Source: BMS3Abin12 sp964487445
GTDB lineage: Bacteria; Pseudomonadota; Gammaproteobacteria; 21-64-14
DNA length: 27,628 bases
Reading direction: 5' to 3'
NCBI GenBank assembly: GCA_964487445.1
Contig: CAZAQG010000030.1
Span: forward strand, 1-27,628
Shown here: positions 7,841-15,495 of the stretch, in pieces
How positions within the stretch are numbered: position 1 is the stretch's first letter
Layout of the letters: each line of letters opens with the position of its first letter
Made by a program: the position numbers and the translations under genes
Notes under the pieces: generated by a model
Seen by the model: the letters and a program-made list of their open reading frames with translations, nothing else
Database searches by the model: none
What the model was told of the DNA's origin: nothing

Positions 7841-9640
7841 ATGAGCGGCGGCCTTGCCCATTTCATAACCCCCGAGCAGGCCGGCACGCTGGCCGGGCTG
7901 TTCCGCGAGCGCGTGCGCCGTTCCGCCGATGCGGTGGCCTACCGCGAGTACGACGCGGATGCGGCGGCATGGCGCGAGTACCGCTGGGAGGAGACGGCGC
8001 GCCTCGCGGCGCGCCACCAGGCCGCGCTCGGGGCCGAGGGCCTCGTCCCCGGGGACCGCGCCGCCGTGATGCTGCGCAACTGCCGGGACTGGGTGGCGTT
8101 CGATCAGGCGGCACTGGGACTTGGGCTGGTGGTGGTGCCGCTATACGTGGAGGACCGCCCGGAGAATACCGCTTACATCCTGCGCGACGCCGGCGTGCGC
8201 GTGCTGTTCATCGAGGGCGCGGAGCCGTGGGAGCGTCTGCGCCGGGCGCTGGGGGAAGTGCCGACTCTGCAGCGGATCGTGACCCGGGAGCCGGTCGCGG
8301 ACACCGATCCGCGCCTGCGCTCGCTGGCGCAGTGGTTGCCGCAGACCGGCGAGCCGTTCCGGTCCGGCGGGATGGACCCCTCGGAACCGGCGACGATCGT
8401 CTACACCTCCGGGACCACCGGGCGCCCGAAGGGCGTCATGCTCAGCCATCGCAACCTCCTCGGCAACGCCTACGCGAGCCTGTGCGCGGTCCCGGCCGGT
8501 CCCGGCGACGACTTCCTGTCGTTCCTCCCACTCTCGCACACGCTGGAGCGCACCGCGGGCTATTACCTGCCGATGATAAGCGGCGCCACCGTGACCTTTG
8601 CGCGTTCCATCGCGCAGCTTGCGGAGGATCTGCAGATCGTGCGTCCCACGGTGCTCATCTCGGTGCCGCGCATCTATGAGCGCGTGCATAACCGCCTGCG
8701 GGCGCAGCTCGAGGAAAGCCCTCCCCTTGTGCGACGCCTGTTCGCTGCGACCGTCACGGTCGGTTGGGGGCGCTTCCTGCACCGTCAGGGACGCGGGCCG
8801 TGGCGGGCCTCGTTCCTGTTGTGGCCGCTGTTGCAGCGGCTGGTCTCGCGCAAGATCATGGCGCGGCTCGGCGGGCGGATGCGCGTGGCCATGTGCGGCG
8901 GCGCGCCGCTCTCGCCGGACGTGGCGCGGGTATTCATCGGACTCGGGCTCGAACTCCTGCAGGGCTACGGCCTCACCGAGGCGAGCCCGGTGATCGGCGT
9001 CAATCGTCCCGCCGACAACGATCCGGCGAGCATCGGCCCGCCCATCGACGGCGTCGAGGTGCGCATCGGTACGGACGGTGAACTGCTGGCGCGCGGTCCG
9101 AACGTAATGCTCGGCTATTGGAACCAGCCGCAGGCCACGGCGCAGATGATCGATGCCGAAGGCTGGCTGCACACCGGCGACAAGGCGCGGATCGAAAACG
9201 GGCATATCTACATCACCGGCCGGTTCAAGGAGATCATCGTACTCGCCAACGGCGAGAAGGTGTCGCCCGCCGACATGGAGTTGGCCGTCTCGCTCGATCC
9301 GCTGTTCGATCAGGTGATGGTGCTCGGCGAAGGACGCCCGTATCTTTGCGCCCTGGCGGTACTCAACGTCGATGTCTGGCGCGTCCTCGCCGAGGAGTCG
9401 GGCCTCGACCCGGAGGATCCCGCCTCGCTACGCAGCGAGGCGGCCCAAACGGCGGTGCTCGAGCGCATCGCGCGGCGCCTTGCGTCCTTTCCCGGCTACG
9501 CCCAGGTCCGGCGTGTGGCGCTGCTGCCGGAGCCCTGGACGATCGAGGCGGATCTCATAACCCCTACTATGAAACTGCGCCGCGCGCAGATCCTCGAGCA
9601 CCACGCGGATCGGGTCGCGGCCCTGTACGAGGGACATTGA
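7841..9640 (+). CDS. Long-chain fatty acid--CoA ligase (AMP-dependent)
   Basis: The enzyme activates free fatty acids to acyl-CoA through an acyl-adenylate, and so supplies substrate to FadE. The ATP-binding motif TIVYTSGTTGRPKG lies near residue 188. GYGLTEASPV is the adenylate-forming core motif, and GWLHTGDKA followed by ITGRFKEIIVLANGEKVSP is the hinge and C-terminal lid. The length of 599 residues and these motifs place it in the long FAA1/COG1022 group rather than with classical E. coli FadD, so I give no symbol. The GAGG next to the fadJ stop serves as ribosome site. ATG 7841 is used; a GTG lies directly before it at 7838. It is 7 bp from fadJ and 2 bp from the thioesterase. Confidence 0.9.
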   Translation: MSGGLAHFITPEQAGTLAGLFRERVRRSADAVAYREYDADAAAWREYRWEETARLAARHQAALGAEGLVPGDRAAVMLRNCRDWVAFDQAALGLGLVVVPLYVEDRPENTAYILRDAGVRVLFIEGAEPWERLRRALGEVPTLQRIVTREPVADTDPRLRSLAQWLPQTGEPFRSGGMDPSEPATIVYTSGTTGRPKGVMLSHRNLLGNAYASLCAVPAGPGDDFLSFLPLSHTLERTAGYYLPMISGATVTFARSIAQLAEDLQIVRPTVLISVPRIYERVHNRLRAQLEESPPLVRRLFAATVTVGWGRFLHRQGRGPWRASFLLWPLLQRLVSRKIMARLGGRMRVAMCGGAPLSPDVARVFIGLGLELLQGYGLTEASPVIGVNRPADNDPASIGPPIDGVEVRIGTDGELLARGPNVMLGYWNQPQATAQMIDAEGWLHTGDKARIENGHIYITGRFKEIIVLANGEKVSPADMELAVSLDPLFDQVMVLGEGRPYLCALAVLNVDVWRVLAEESGLDPEDPASLRSEAAQTAVLERIARRLASFPGYAQVRRVALLPEPWTIEADLITPTMKLRRAQILEHHADRVAALYEGH

Positions 9641-9642
9641 AG

Positions 9643-10062
9643 ATGACCACCGGCGAGACGGACGATTCCGACCGCGGGGAACTGGCCCTGCGCGTTACGC
9701 CAATGCCGCGCGACACCAACGCCGCCGGCGACGTCTTCGGCGGCTGGCTGATGGCGCAGGCGGACGTGGCCGGCAGCATCGCCGCCTACCGGCGCGCGCG
9801 CGGACGCGTAGTCACCGTCGCGGTCAATTCCTTCGTCTTTCTGGAACCCGTCTACGTCGCCGATCTGGTGAGCTTCTACGCCAAGGTCGTGCGTGTGGGC
9901 AACACCTCGCTCACCGCCGACGTCGAGGTCTTCGTCGAACGCGACCGCGGCCGGCAGGGCATAGGCGATCACCTCAAGGTCGCCGAGGCGCGTATCACCT
10001 ACGTCGCGCTCGACGAGCACCGTCGCCCGCGCGCCGTCGACCCGCCGGGGGTCGGCGAGTAG
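9643..10062 (+). CDS. yciA: Acyl-CoA thioesterase, YciA-type hotdog fold
   Basis: This 139-residue hotdog-fold protein hydrolyses acyl-CoA to free acid and CoA. The signature at residues 20-41, PMPRDTNAAGDVFGG followed by WLMAQAD, matches YciA closely (Asn26 and Asp41 lie in the active-site region). The central helix and strand follow as VTVAVNSFVFLEPV. YciA enzymes act on a broad range of acyl-CoAs and assemble as hexamers. The start lies 2 bp after the synthetase stop, so it is probably translated by coupling. As the last gene of the operon it could release CoA or drain stalled intermediates. Its stop faces that of the next gene across 26 bp, with no obvious terminator hairpin between them. 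Confidence 0.88.
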   Translation: MTTGETDDSDRGELALRVTPMPRDTNAAGDVFGGWLMAQADVAGSIAAYRRARGRVVTVAVNSFVFLEPVYVADLVSFYAKVVRVGNTSLTADVEVFVERDRGRQGIGDHLKVAEARITYVALDEHRRPRAVDPPGVGE

Positions 10063-10088
10063 TGATGCCCGCCTCCCGCTGTGCCCGT

Positions 10089-10634
10089 TCAAAGAAGGAC
10101 CTCGACCCGATCCGGCCGGCCGCGAGCGAGGGCCGGGCGCTGATTTTCCAACTCCGCAGCGTTCGCCCCTTGCAGGATCACCAGATAACGGCCGGCCTCC
10201 ACTTGGCGGTGCAATTCCTCCAGCGCGTGCGAGGGCAGGCCGTGACGATGCAGGACATGTGCCAGGTGGGACCAAGCCGCGGCGCCGGCCAGCGCACCGC
10301 CGCCCAACACCGCTCCGGTGGCGCCGCCCACGACCGCCTCGGCCAGCGGCCCCACGATCAGGACCGCGCCCAGGCCCGGGAACAGGAACAGACCGGCGGC
10401 TCCGGTAAGCATGCCGAGCAGACCGCCCCACAGCGCGCCGTTCGTCGCCCAGACTTTCATCTGCTCGCTGAGACCCGGGTGCAGCACGCCGAGCACGTCG
10501 TCGCCTTCGGCTTCCAGTCTGCCGAGCACGGAGATGCGGTTCGTGGAACAGTCGGCTTCGATCATCGCCTCCACGGCACGGTGTGCGCCGTTCTGATCCG
10601 GGAATACCGCCACCAGAAAGTGGTCATGGGACAT
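10089..10634 (-). CDS. Putative membrane protein with a general-stress (17M/YflT-like) N-terminal domain
   Basis: The product has 181 residues. The first 40 or so, with HFLVAVFPDQNGAHRAVEAM, resemble the small alpha/beta domain found in general stress protein 17M and YflT-like proteins. From about residue 65 to 125 there is a long Gly- and Ala-rich hydrophobic region (GLLGMLTGAAGLFLFPGLG, then VVGGATGAVLGGGALAG) that could form two membrane segments with glycine-zipper packing. The C-terminal part, HRQVEAGRYLVILQG, looks like a second copy of the strand-helix theme. The start ATG has GAGGAGAG 8 nt upstream. It converges on the beta-oxidation operon and stands 63 bp from tatD. The function is unknown; the family assignment comes from general resemblance only. 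Confidence 0.65.
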   Translation of the reverse strand: MSHDHFLVAVFPDQNGAHRAVEAMIEADCSTNRISVLGRLEAEGDDVLGVLHPGLSEQMKVWATNGALWGGLLGMLTGAAGLFLFPGLGAVLIVGPLAEAVVGGATGAVLGGGALAGAAAWSHLAHVLHRHGLPSHALEELHRQVEAGRYLVILQGANAAELENQRPALARGRPDRVEVLL

Positions 10635-10697
10635 TTCGCCGGCTCTCCTCGATAGGGGCGGTGGCGCGGGGCCGCCGTCGGGCGGGTGAGGCCCCGA

Positions 10698-11468
10698 TCA
10701 GCCGGTCCCGAACAACCGGTGGAAATTCTCCGTGGTGTGCTCGGCCAGTGTCTCCAAGGACAGGCCGCGCAGTTCGGCGATGTGCGCGGCCACGTACCGC
10801 ACATAACCGGGCTGGTTGGGCTTGCCGCGATAGGGTACGGGGGCGAGGTAGGGCGAGTCGGTTTCCACGAGCATTCGTTCGAGTGGTACGCGGCGTGCGA
10901 CTTCCTTCAGCTCGGCGGCGCTCTTGAAAGTCACGATCCCCGAAAACGAGAGGTACAGGCCGAGGTCCAGTGCGCGGCGCGCCGTGTCCCAGTCCTCGGC
11001 GAAGCAATGCATCACGCCGCCGGCCGTGCCGACGTCCTCTTCGGCCAGCACGCGCAGGGTGTCCGCGCGCGCGGCACGGCTGTGCACGATCACCGGCTTC
11101 CCGACGCGGTGCGCGGCGCGGATGTGCGTGCGGAACCGCTCGCGCTGCCATTCCGGATCGCCGCTGCTGCGGTAGTAGTCGAGCCCGGTCTCCCCGAGCG
11201 CGACCACGCGGGGGTCGCGCGCCAGATCGACGAGTCGTTCCACGTCGGGTTCCGGCCCGCCGCGCTCATTGGGATGAACCCCTACCGAGACGCTGACCCC
11301 GGGCAGCGGATCGATGAGGGCGCGCATCGCGGGATAGGTTTCCAGGCTCAGCGCCACGCACAGCATGTGCCCGACCCCGAGGGCCCGGGCCGCGTCGAGC
11401 ACGCCCGGCAACCCGCCTTCGCAGCCGGCCTCCAACAGATCCAGGTGGCAGTGGGAGTCGATCAGCAT
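10698..11468 (-). CDS. TatD-family metal-dependent hydrolase (YcfH type)
   Basis: This is a 256-residue TIM-barrel metallohydrolase of the TatD family, whose members act as DNases (3'-5' exonuclease or AP-site cleavage). The predicted metal ligands are all present: His6 and His8 in DSHCHLD, Glu93 in LGETGLDYY, His129 in VIVHSR, His154 in GVMHCF and Asp204 in VETDSPYLAP. The position downstream of holB matches ycfH of E. coli, which supports the YcfH subgroup rather than TatD itself. ATG 11468 gives the usual MLIDSHCHL start, though no strong ribosome site is visible. It follows pilZ by 40 bp and is probably the last gene of the minus-strand cluster. Confidence 0.9.
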   Translation of the reverse strand: MLIDSHCHLDLLEAGCEGGLPGVLDAARALGVGHMLCVALSLETYPAMRALIDPLPGVSVSVGVHPNERGGPEPDVERLVDLARDPRVVALGETGLDYYRSSGDPEWQRERFRTHIRAAHRVGKPVIVHSRAARADTLRVLAEEDVGTAGGVMHCFAEDWDTARRALDLGLYLSFSGIVTFKSAAELKEVARRVPLERMLVETDSPYLAPVPYRGKPNQPGYVRYVAAHIAELRGLSLETLAEHTTENFHRLFGTG

Positions 11469-11508
11469 GATCGTTTCGCGGCACGCGGCGTGTGCGCGCC
11501 GTCGTGTC

Positions 11509-11895
11509 CTACATCGTATGGGTGGAGCGGTCCGATTCCAGGGCGCCCGCCAAGTAGGTCTCGATCTTCTTGCGCGCGACGCCCCCGTCCTTGTCGCTGA
11601 ACTGGACGCCGATTCCCGCAGGGCGGTTGCCCTGCGCGCCCTTCGGGGTGATCCACACCACGCGTCCTACGATCGGCACCTTCTCGGGCTCGTCCATCAG
11701 CGAAAGCAGGATGAACAGCTCATCGCCGAGTTGATACTGCTTGGCGGTGGGAATGAACAGCCCTCCGCCCTTCACATAGGGCATATAGGCGGCGTACAGG
11801 GCGCCCTTGTCCTTGATCGTCAGGGACAGAATTCCCTGGCGTTGACTACCTCGCTGCGCCTTCGGCTCGGCCATACCCGTGTTTCCGTTCCCCAT
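11509..11895 (-). CDS. pilZ: Type IV pilus assembly protein PilZ
   Basis: The 128-residue product is a PilZ-domain protein of the type IV pilus kind, needed for pilus biogenesis and twitching. The body RQGILSLTIKDKGALYAAY, then GGLFIPT, VVWITPKGAQGNRPAG and ending SDRSTHTM, is nearly that of Pseudomonas PilZ. That founding member lacks the N-terminal RxxxR c-di-GMP motif, and I do not see it here either. The frame is open further upstream, but that part overlaps holB and does not match the family. ATG 11895 or ATG 11874 are the real candidates; neither has a strong ribosome site. The location between holB and tatD is the same as in Pseudomonas. The other pilus genes are not in this window. 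Confidence 0.9.
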   Translation of the reverse strand: MGNGNTGMAEPKAQRGSQRQGILSLTIKDKGALYAAYMPYVKGGGLFIPTAKQYQLGDELFILLSLMDEPEKVPIVGRVVWITPKGAQGNRPAGIGVQFSDKDGGVARKKIETYLAGALESDRSTHTM

Positions 11896-11909
11896 CGCAA
11901 CCGGATTTG

Positions 11910-12929
11910 CTAGTGTCGGATTCCGCTCCGGGCCCCGAAACCGCCCGCCGCCAGTTCGTACCAGGCGATCAGGACGTCTTCCAGCAACAACTGATCGTTG
12001 ATCGAGGACTGCGCCTCCCGCCTCCCCGCGTTCAGCCGATCCAGGTAGTGGAACAGCCGCTCCGGAGGGCAATCGGCGGCGAGGCGTTGCAGCGATTCAC
12101 GCAGATCCGGATTGCGCAATGCCACCGGTTGTCGACAACAACGCAAACGTATCATATCCATGACACAGGACGAGATCCACCGTAGCGAGTCCGCCGCACC
12201 GCGTGCCGCGCATCGCTCCGCCGCGACGAGCGGATCGGTCCGTCCGGCGGCGATCGCCGCGAGATCCTGCACCAGCCCGGGACGTGGGTCGACGGCGCCC
12301 GAGCGGATCCGTTCCAACGCCGCGAACGGTGCGCCGCCCGCCGGCGTGAGCCAACGCTCCGCCTCCGTCACCTCCTCCCGCTCCGTAAGCCAGGCGAGGG
12401 CCTGTGCGTGCGGCGGGATCGGCAGGGCGAGCCGCTGGCAGCGGCTGCGTACCGTCGCCGGGAGCAGGTCCGGGCGATCGCTCACCAGCAGCAGAAGGCT
12501 CTGCGGACCGGGTTCCTCCAGTGTCTTGAGTAGTGCGTTGGCGGCGGCGCTCGTCATCCGTTCGGCCTCTGCGATCCAGGCGATGCGCCAGCCGCCGTAC
12601 TGACTGCGCAGGGCGAGGACCTCGCGCAACGCACGCACGCCCTCGACGGGAATCGCGCGCCCCTCGACGGGTTCCAGGCGAAACAGGTCCGGGTGACTGC
12701 CGGCGTCGATCAGACGACAGGCACGGCAGGCCCCGCAGGCGCGCCCGTCGCTGCGCGGCGTGGTGCACAGCAACGCCTCCGCCAGTTCCCGGGCGAACAG
12801 CGCCTTGCCCACACCGCCCGGGCCGGCGAGGAGCAACGCATGGGGCAGTCGATCACCGGTCCGGCACTCCTGCAGTCGACGCCAGGGCGCCTCCAACCAG
12901 GGCGGTATCGATTCGGATCGTTCCATCAT
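11910..12929 (-). CDS. holB: DNA polymerase III subunit delta'
   Basis: Delta' is the rigid stator of the clamp loader that places the beta clamp on primed DNA. The product has 339 residues (E. coli 334). It has an AAA+ fold with a P-loop-like GPGGVGKA at residues 36-43, in which the usual final Ser/Thr is Ala. The four-cysteine zinc module is intact (Cys55, 65, 68, 71). ALLKTLEEPGP and TVRSRCQRL follow as the conserved sensor-region sequences. The ATG at 12929 overlaps the tmk stop as ATGA; a second ATG directly follows at 12926. This coupling with tmk is typical of gammaproteobacteria. Confidence 0.92.
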   Translation of the reverse strand: MMERSESIPPWLEAPWRRLQECRTGDRLPHALLLAGPGGVGKALFARELAEALLCTTPRSDGRACGACRACRLIDAGSHPDLFRLEPVEGRAIPVEGVRALREVLALRSQYGGWRIAWIAEAERMTSAAANALLKTLEEPGPQSLLLLVSDRPDLLPATVRSRCQRLALPIPPHAQALAWLTEREEVTEAERWLTPAGGAPFAALERIRSGAVDPRPGLVQDLAAIAAGRTDPLVAAERCAARGAADSLRWISSCVMDMIRLRCCRQPVALRNPDLRESLQRLAADCPPERLFHYLDRLNAGRREAQSSINDQLLLEDVLIAWYELAAGGFGARSGIRH

Positions 12930-13570
12930 TCGCCCCCGCCCCGCCCGTTCCTCCGACAGAATTCGTCCAGGACCCGAGCCAATGCCGTCTGTACCGCCGC
13001 GAGGTCCCGATCGGCGTCGATCACCCGGAAGCGGTCGGCCTCCGCGCGTGCGCGGGCCAGGTAACCCCGGCGGACCCGCTCGAAGAAGGCGACGGTCTCC
13101 CGCTCGAAGCGGTCCTTGGGGCCGCGACGCCCGGCGCGATCGAGCCCGACCTCCACCGGCGCATCGAGGAGCACGGTGAGGTTCGGGCGCAGCGCGCCCT
13201 GCACGAATTCCTCCAACACCGCGATGCGCGCCGCCTCGATGCCGCGCCCGGCGCCTTGATACGCATAGGTGGCGTCGGTGAACCGATCGCACAACACCCA
13301 GCGCCCGGCCGCGAGCGCCGGGCGGATCACCCGGGCGATGTGTTGCGCGCGCGCGGCGAACAGGAGCAGCAATTCGGCGTCCTGTGCCATGTCGTCGTGG
13401 CGGTGATCGAGCAGCAGCGCACGGATCCCCTCCCCCAGCGGCGTGCCGCCCGGTTCGCGGGTCACGGTCACGGCGATCCCGTGCGCCTCCAGGGAGCGGC
13501 GCAGGAAGTCGAGGTGCGTAGACTTGCCCACGCCCTCGATCCCTTCCACCGTGATCAGTCGCCCGTCCAT
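12926..13570 (-). CDS. tmk: Thymidylate kinase
   Basis: Tmk phosphorylates dTMP to dTDP for DNA synthesis. The 214-residue protein has the P-loop GIEGVGKST at residues 10-18, the REPGGTPLG substrate loop at 39-46, Asp95-Arg96 in CDRFTDATYAYQGAGRG, and a lid region RRGPKDRFE near 148. The length is standard. The ATG shares one base with the mltG stop (TAATG), and the stop overlaps the holB start, so all three genes are tightly coupled. Confidence 0.95.
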   Translation of the reverse strand: MDGRLITVEGIEGVGKSTHLDFLRRSLEAHGIAVTVTREPGGTPLGEGIRALLLDHRHDDMAQDAELLLLFAARAQHIARVIRPALAAGRWVLCDRFTDATYAYQGAGRGIEAARIAVLEEFVQGALRPNLTVLLDAPVEVGLDRAGRRGPKDRFERETVAFFERVRRGYLARARAEADRFRVIDADRDLAAVQTALARVLDEFCRRNGRGGGE

Positions 13571-14685
13571 TATCGTTCCCTCCGGTGCCCGCCCGCCTGC
13601 GGCGCACCGACGGGTGTGCCTCCGCGGCGTCCCTTCGCGGTGCCCGCCTTCGCGCCCCGGCGCGGGATCGTAGCGCCGGCACCGTGCAACAGGTAGCGCT
13701 CGAGCGCGCGATCGTGTTCCGCCAGGGTCTCGGAGAACACGTGGGTCCCGTCGCCTCGTGCCACGAAGTACAACGCCTTGCCCGGCGCCGGATGGAGCAC
13801 CGCGTGGATCGAAGCAAGCCCGGGAATGGCGATGGGTGTGGGCGGCAGGCCGCCGATCCGATAGGTATTGTACGGTGTATAGCGAGTCAGGTCGCGGCTC
13901 GTGAGGTCCCCGTTGAACCTCGGGCCGAGGCCGTAGATGACCGTGGGGTCCGCCTGCAAGCGCATGCCGCGTTCGAGACGGCGCTCGAACACCCCGGCGA
14001 TCTCGGCGCGCTCGGCGGGCACGGCGGTCTCTTTTTCCACGATGGAGGCCAGGATCAGGGCCTGGTACGGCGTCTTCAGCGGCAATCCCGTCGCGCGCGC
14101 CTGCCATTGCGCCTGCAACTCGCGCTGCATGGTGCGATAGGCGCGGGCCAGGAACTGGAGATCGGTGGTCCCGCGCGGGAAACGATAGGTGTCCGGGAAG
14201 AACCATCCCTCCGGATCCTGCCCGGGGTGGCCGAGACGCGCCATGATGCGGCGCGGTGTGAAACCGCGCAGCGTATGGATCAGCACCGGCGAGACCTCCA
14301 CCACCGCCAGCAGTTGGCGGAAGGTCCAGCCATCGACGATGGTGAGCGGATACTGGACCACGCGGCCCTCGGCGATCCGCGACAACAGCCCGCGCGGCGT
14401 GGTCCCCGGTGGAAACTCGTATTCGCCCGCCTGCAGCCGTTGCGCGACCCCCATGCGCCGGCCGAGCCAGACCAGATAGCGGGGATGCCCGATGAGCCGG
14501 CGGGCGGTCAAGGCGTCGGCCAGTCCGCGCAACGAGGTGCCCGGCCTCACCTCGTAGTGCAGCGCTTGGCCGTGCAGCGGCAGCGGCGCGCCGACGAAGT
14601 CCTGGTAGTCCATGTAGAACCAAGTGAAGGCGAAACTGCCGATGAGCAGCAGCAGGCCAAGCAGCTTGTAGAGCAACGTGCGCAC
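13570..14685 (-). CDS. mltG: Endolytic murein transglycosylase MltG
   Basis: MltG is an inner-membrane enzyme that cleaves nascent glycan strands and is thought to end peptidoglycan polymerisation. The 371-residue protein starts with a single membrane anchor (about residues 4-24). A LysM-like region with LHYEVRPGTSLRGLADAL follows, then the YceG domain. Glu217 in ASIVEKET corresponds to the catalytic Glu218 of E. coli. ADPTVIYGLG and YNTYRIGGLPPTPI are further family motifs. The start is GTG 14685, supported by GAGGAGG 8 nt upstream, which lies inside the end of pabC. The last 30 residues or so form a basic Gly/Arg tail (RRGAKAGTAKGRRGG) that the family does not usually have. Confidence 0.93.
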   Translation of the reverse strand: MRTLLYKLLGLLLLIGSFAFTWFYMDYQDFVGAPLPLHGQALHYEVRPGTSLRGLADALTARRLIGHPRYLVWLGRRMGVAQRLQAGEYEFPPGTTPRGLLSRIAEGRVVQYPLTIVDGWTFRQLLAVVEVSPVLIHTLRGFTPRRIMARLGHPGQDPEGWFFPDTYRFPRGTTDLQFLARAYRTMQRELQAQWQARATGLPLKTPYQALILASIVEKETAVPAERAEIAGVFERRLERGMRLQADPTVIYGLGPRFNGDLTSRDLTRYTPYNTYRIGGLPPTPIAIPGLASIHAVLHPAPGKALYFVARGDGTHVFSETLAEHDRALERYLLHGAGATIPRRGAKAGTAKGRRGGTPVGAPQAGGHRRER

Positions 14686-14688
14686 GAT

Positions 14689-15495
14689 TCAGACCTCCTC
14701 CGCCAGCGCGGCGGCCAAGCGCACGGCGAGCGGCCCGCGGGGCACGTTACGCTCCCCGAGGCGGCGCACGGGCCAGATGCCGATCAGGCTGTTGCACAGA
14801 AAAATCTCGCGTGCGGTCTCGAGTTCCGCGGACCTCAGTACCCGGATCCGGCACGGGACGGCGAGCGCGGCGGCACACTCCAGCACCCGTTCGCGCATCA
14901 CACCGGCGACCCCGCAGCGCGACAGATCGGGCGTGACCAACTCCCCGCCCAGCGCCGCGAACAGGTTGCTCATGGTGCCCTCGATCACGTTTCCGTCCGG
15001 ATCCTGCATCAGACCCTCGGCGATCTCCGGATCGTCCCATTCGGCGCGCGCCAGGACCTGCTCCAGGCGGTTGAGATGCTTGAGCCCGGCAAGCGCCGGA
15101 TTCAGGCCCAGGCGCGTCGCGCACCAACGCACCGCGACGCCGTCGCGCCGGTACGCGGGCGGGTGCCCGGGCGGCGGATGGGCCGTCACGATGCGCGTGG
15201 CCGGGCCGCCCCCGGGCCGGTAGCCGCGCGCGCCCGCTCCGCGCGTGACGATGATCTTGACCACCGCGCGCCGTGCCCCCGCGGCCACGCGCAGCGTCTC
15301 TTCCAGCAGGCACTCGGCATCCGGCGCCTCGATGCCCAGACGCGCACAGCCGCGTTTCAGACGCGCCAAGTGTCGCGACCACTGCAGCGGCCGTCCCCCG
15401 CGCACCGCGAGTGTCTCGAACAGGCCGTCCCCATAGAGCAGGCCCCGGTCGTGGACCGACAGCGTCTGCACGGCCTTGCCGTTTACCAGGACCAT
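14689..15495 (-). CDS. pabC: Aminodeoxychorismate lyase
   Basis: PabC is a PLP enzyme that splits 4-amino-4-deoxychorismate into p-aminobenzoate and pyruvate, for folate. The 268-residue fold-type IV protein has SVHDRGLLYGDGLFETLAV at the N-terminus. Lys139 in LAGLKHLNRLEQ is the predicted Schiff-base lysine, EGTMSNLF binds the cofactor phosphate, and the C-terminal region has FLCNSLIGIWPVR. ATG 15495 lies inside the end of pabB, with a 13-bp overlap, so the two are translationally coupled. The place between fabF/pabB and mltG matches E. coli pabC. Confidence 0.93.
   Translation of the reverse strand: MVLVNGKAVQTLSVHDRGLLYGDGLFETLAVRGGRPLQWSRHLARLKRGCARLGIEAPDAECLLEETLRVAAGARRAVVKIIVTRGAGARGYRPGGGPATRIVTAHPPPGHPPAYRRDGVAVRWCATRLGLNPALAGLKHLNRLEQVLARAEWDDPEIAEGLMQDPDGNVIEGTMSNLFAALGGELVTPDLSRCGVAGVMRERVLECAAALAVPCRIRVLRSAELETAREIFLCNSLIGIWPVRRLGERNVPRGPLAVRLAAALAEEV

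Noticed and set aside
5320..7887. Open frame of over 850 codons antisense to fadI and fadJ
   Set aside because: Same cause: codon bias on the coding strand removes stops opposite it. The fad proteins have all catalytic residues, so the plus strand is the coding one.
11509..12072. A longer PilZ with about 60 extra N-terminal residues
   Set aside because: The extension overlaps holB on the same strand and does not resemble PilZ; ATG 11895 or 11874 fits the family length.
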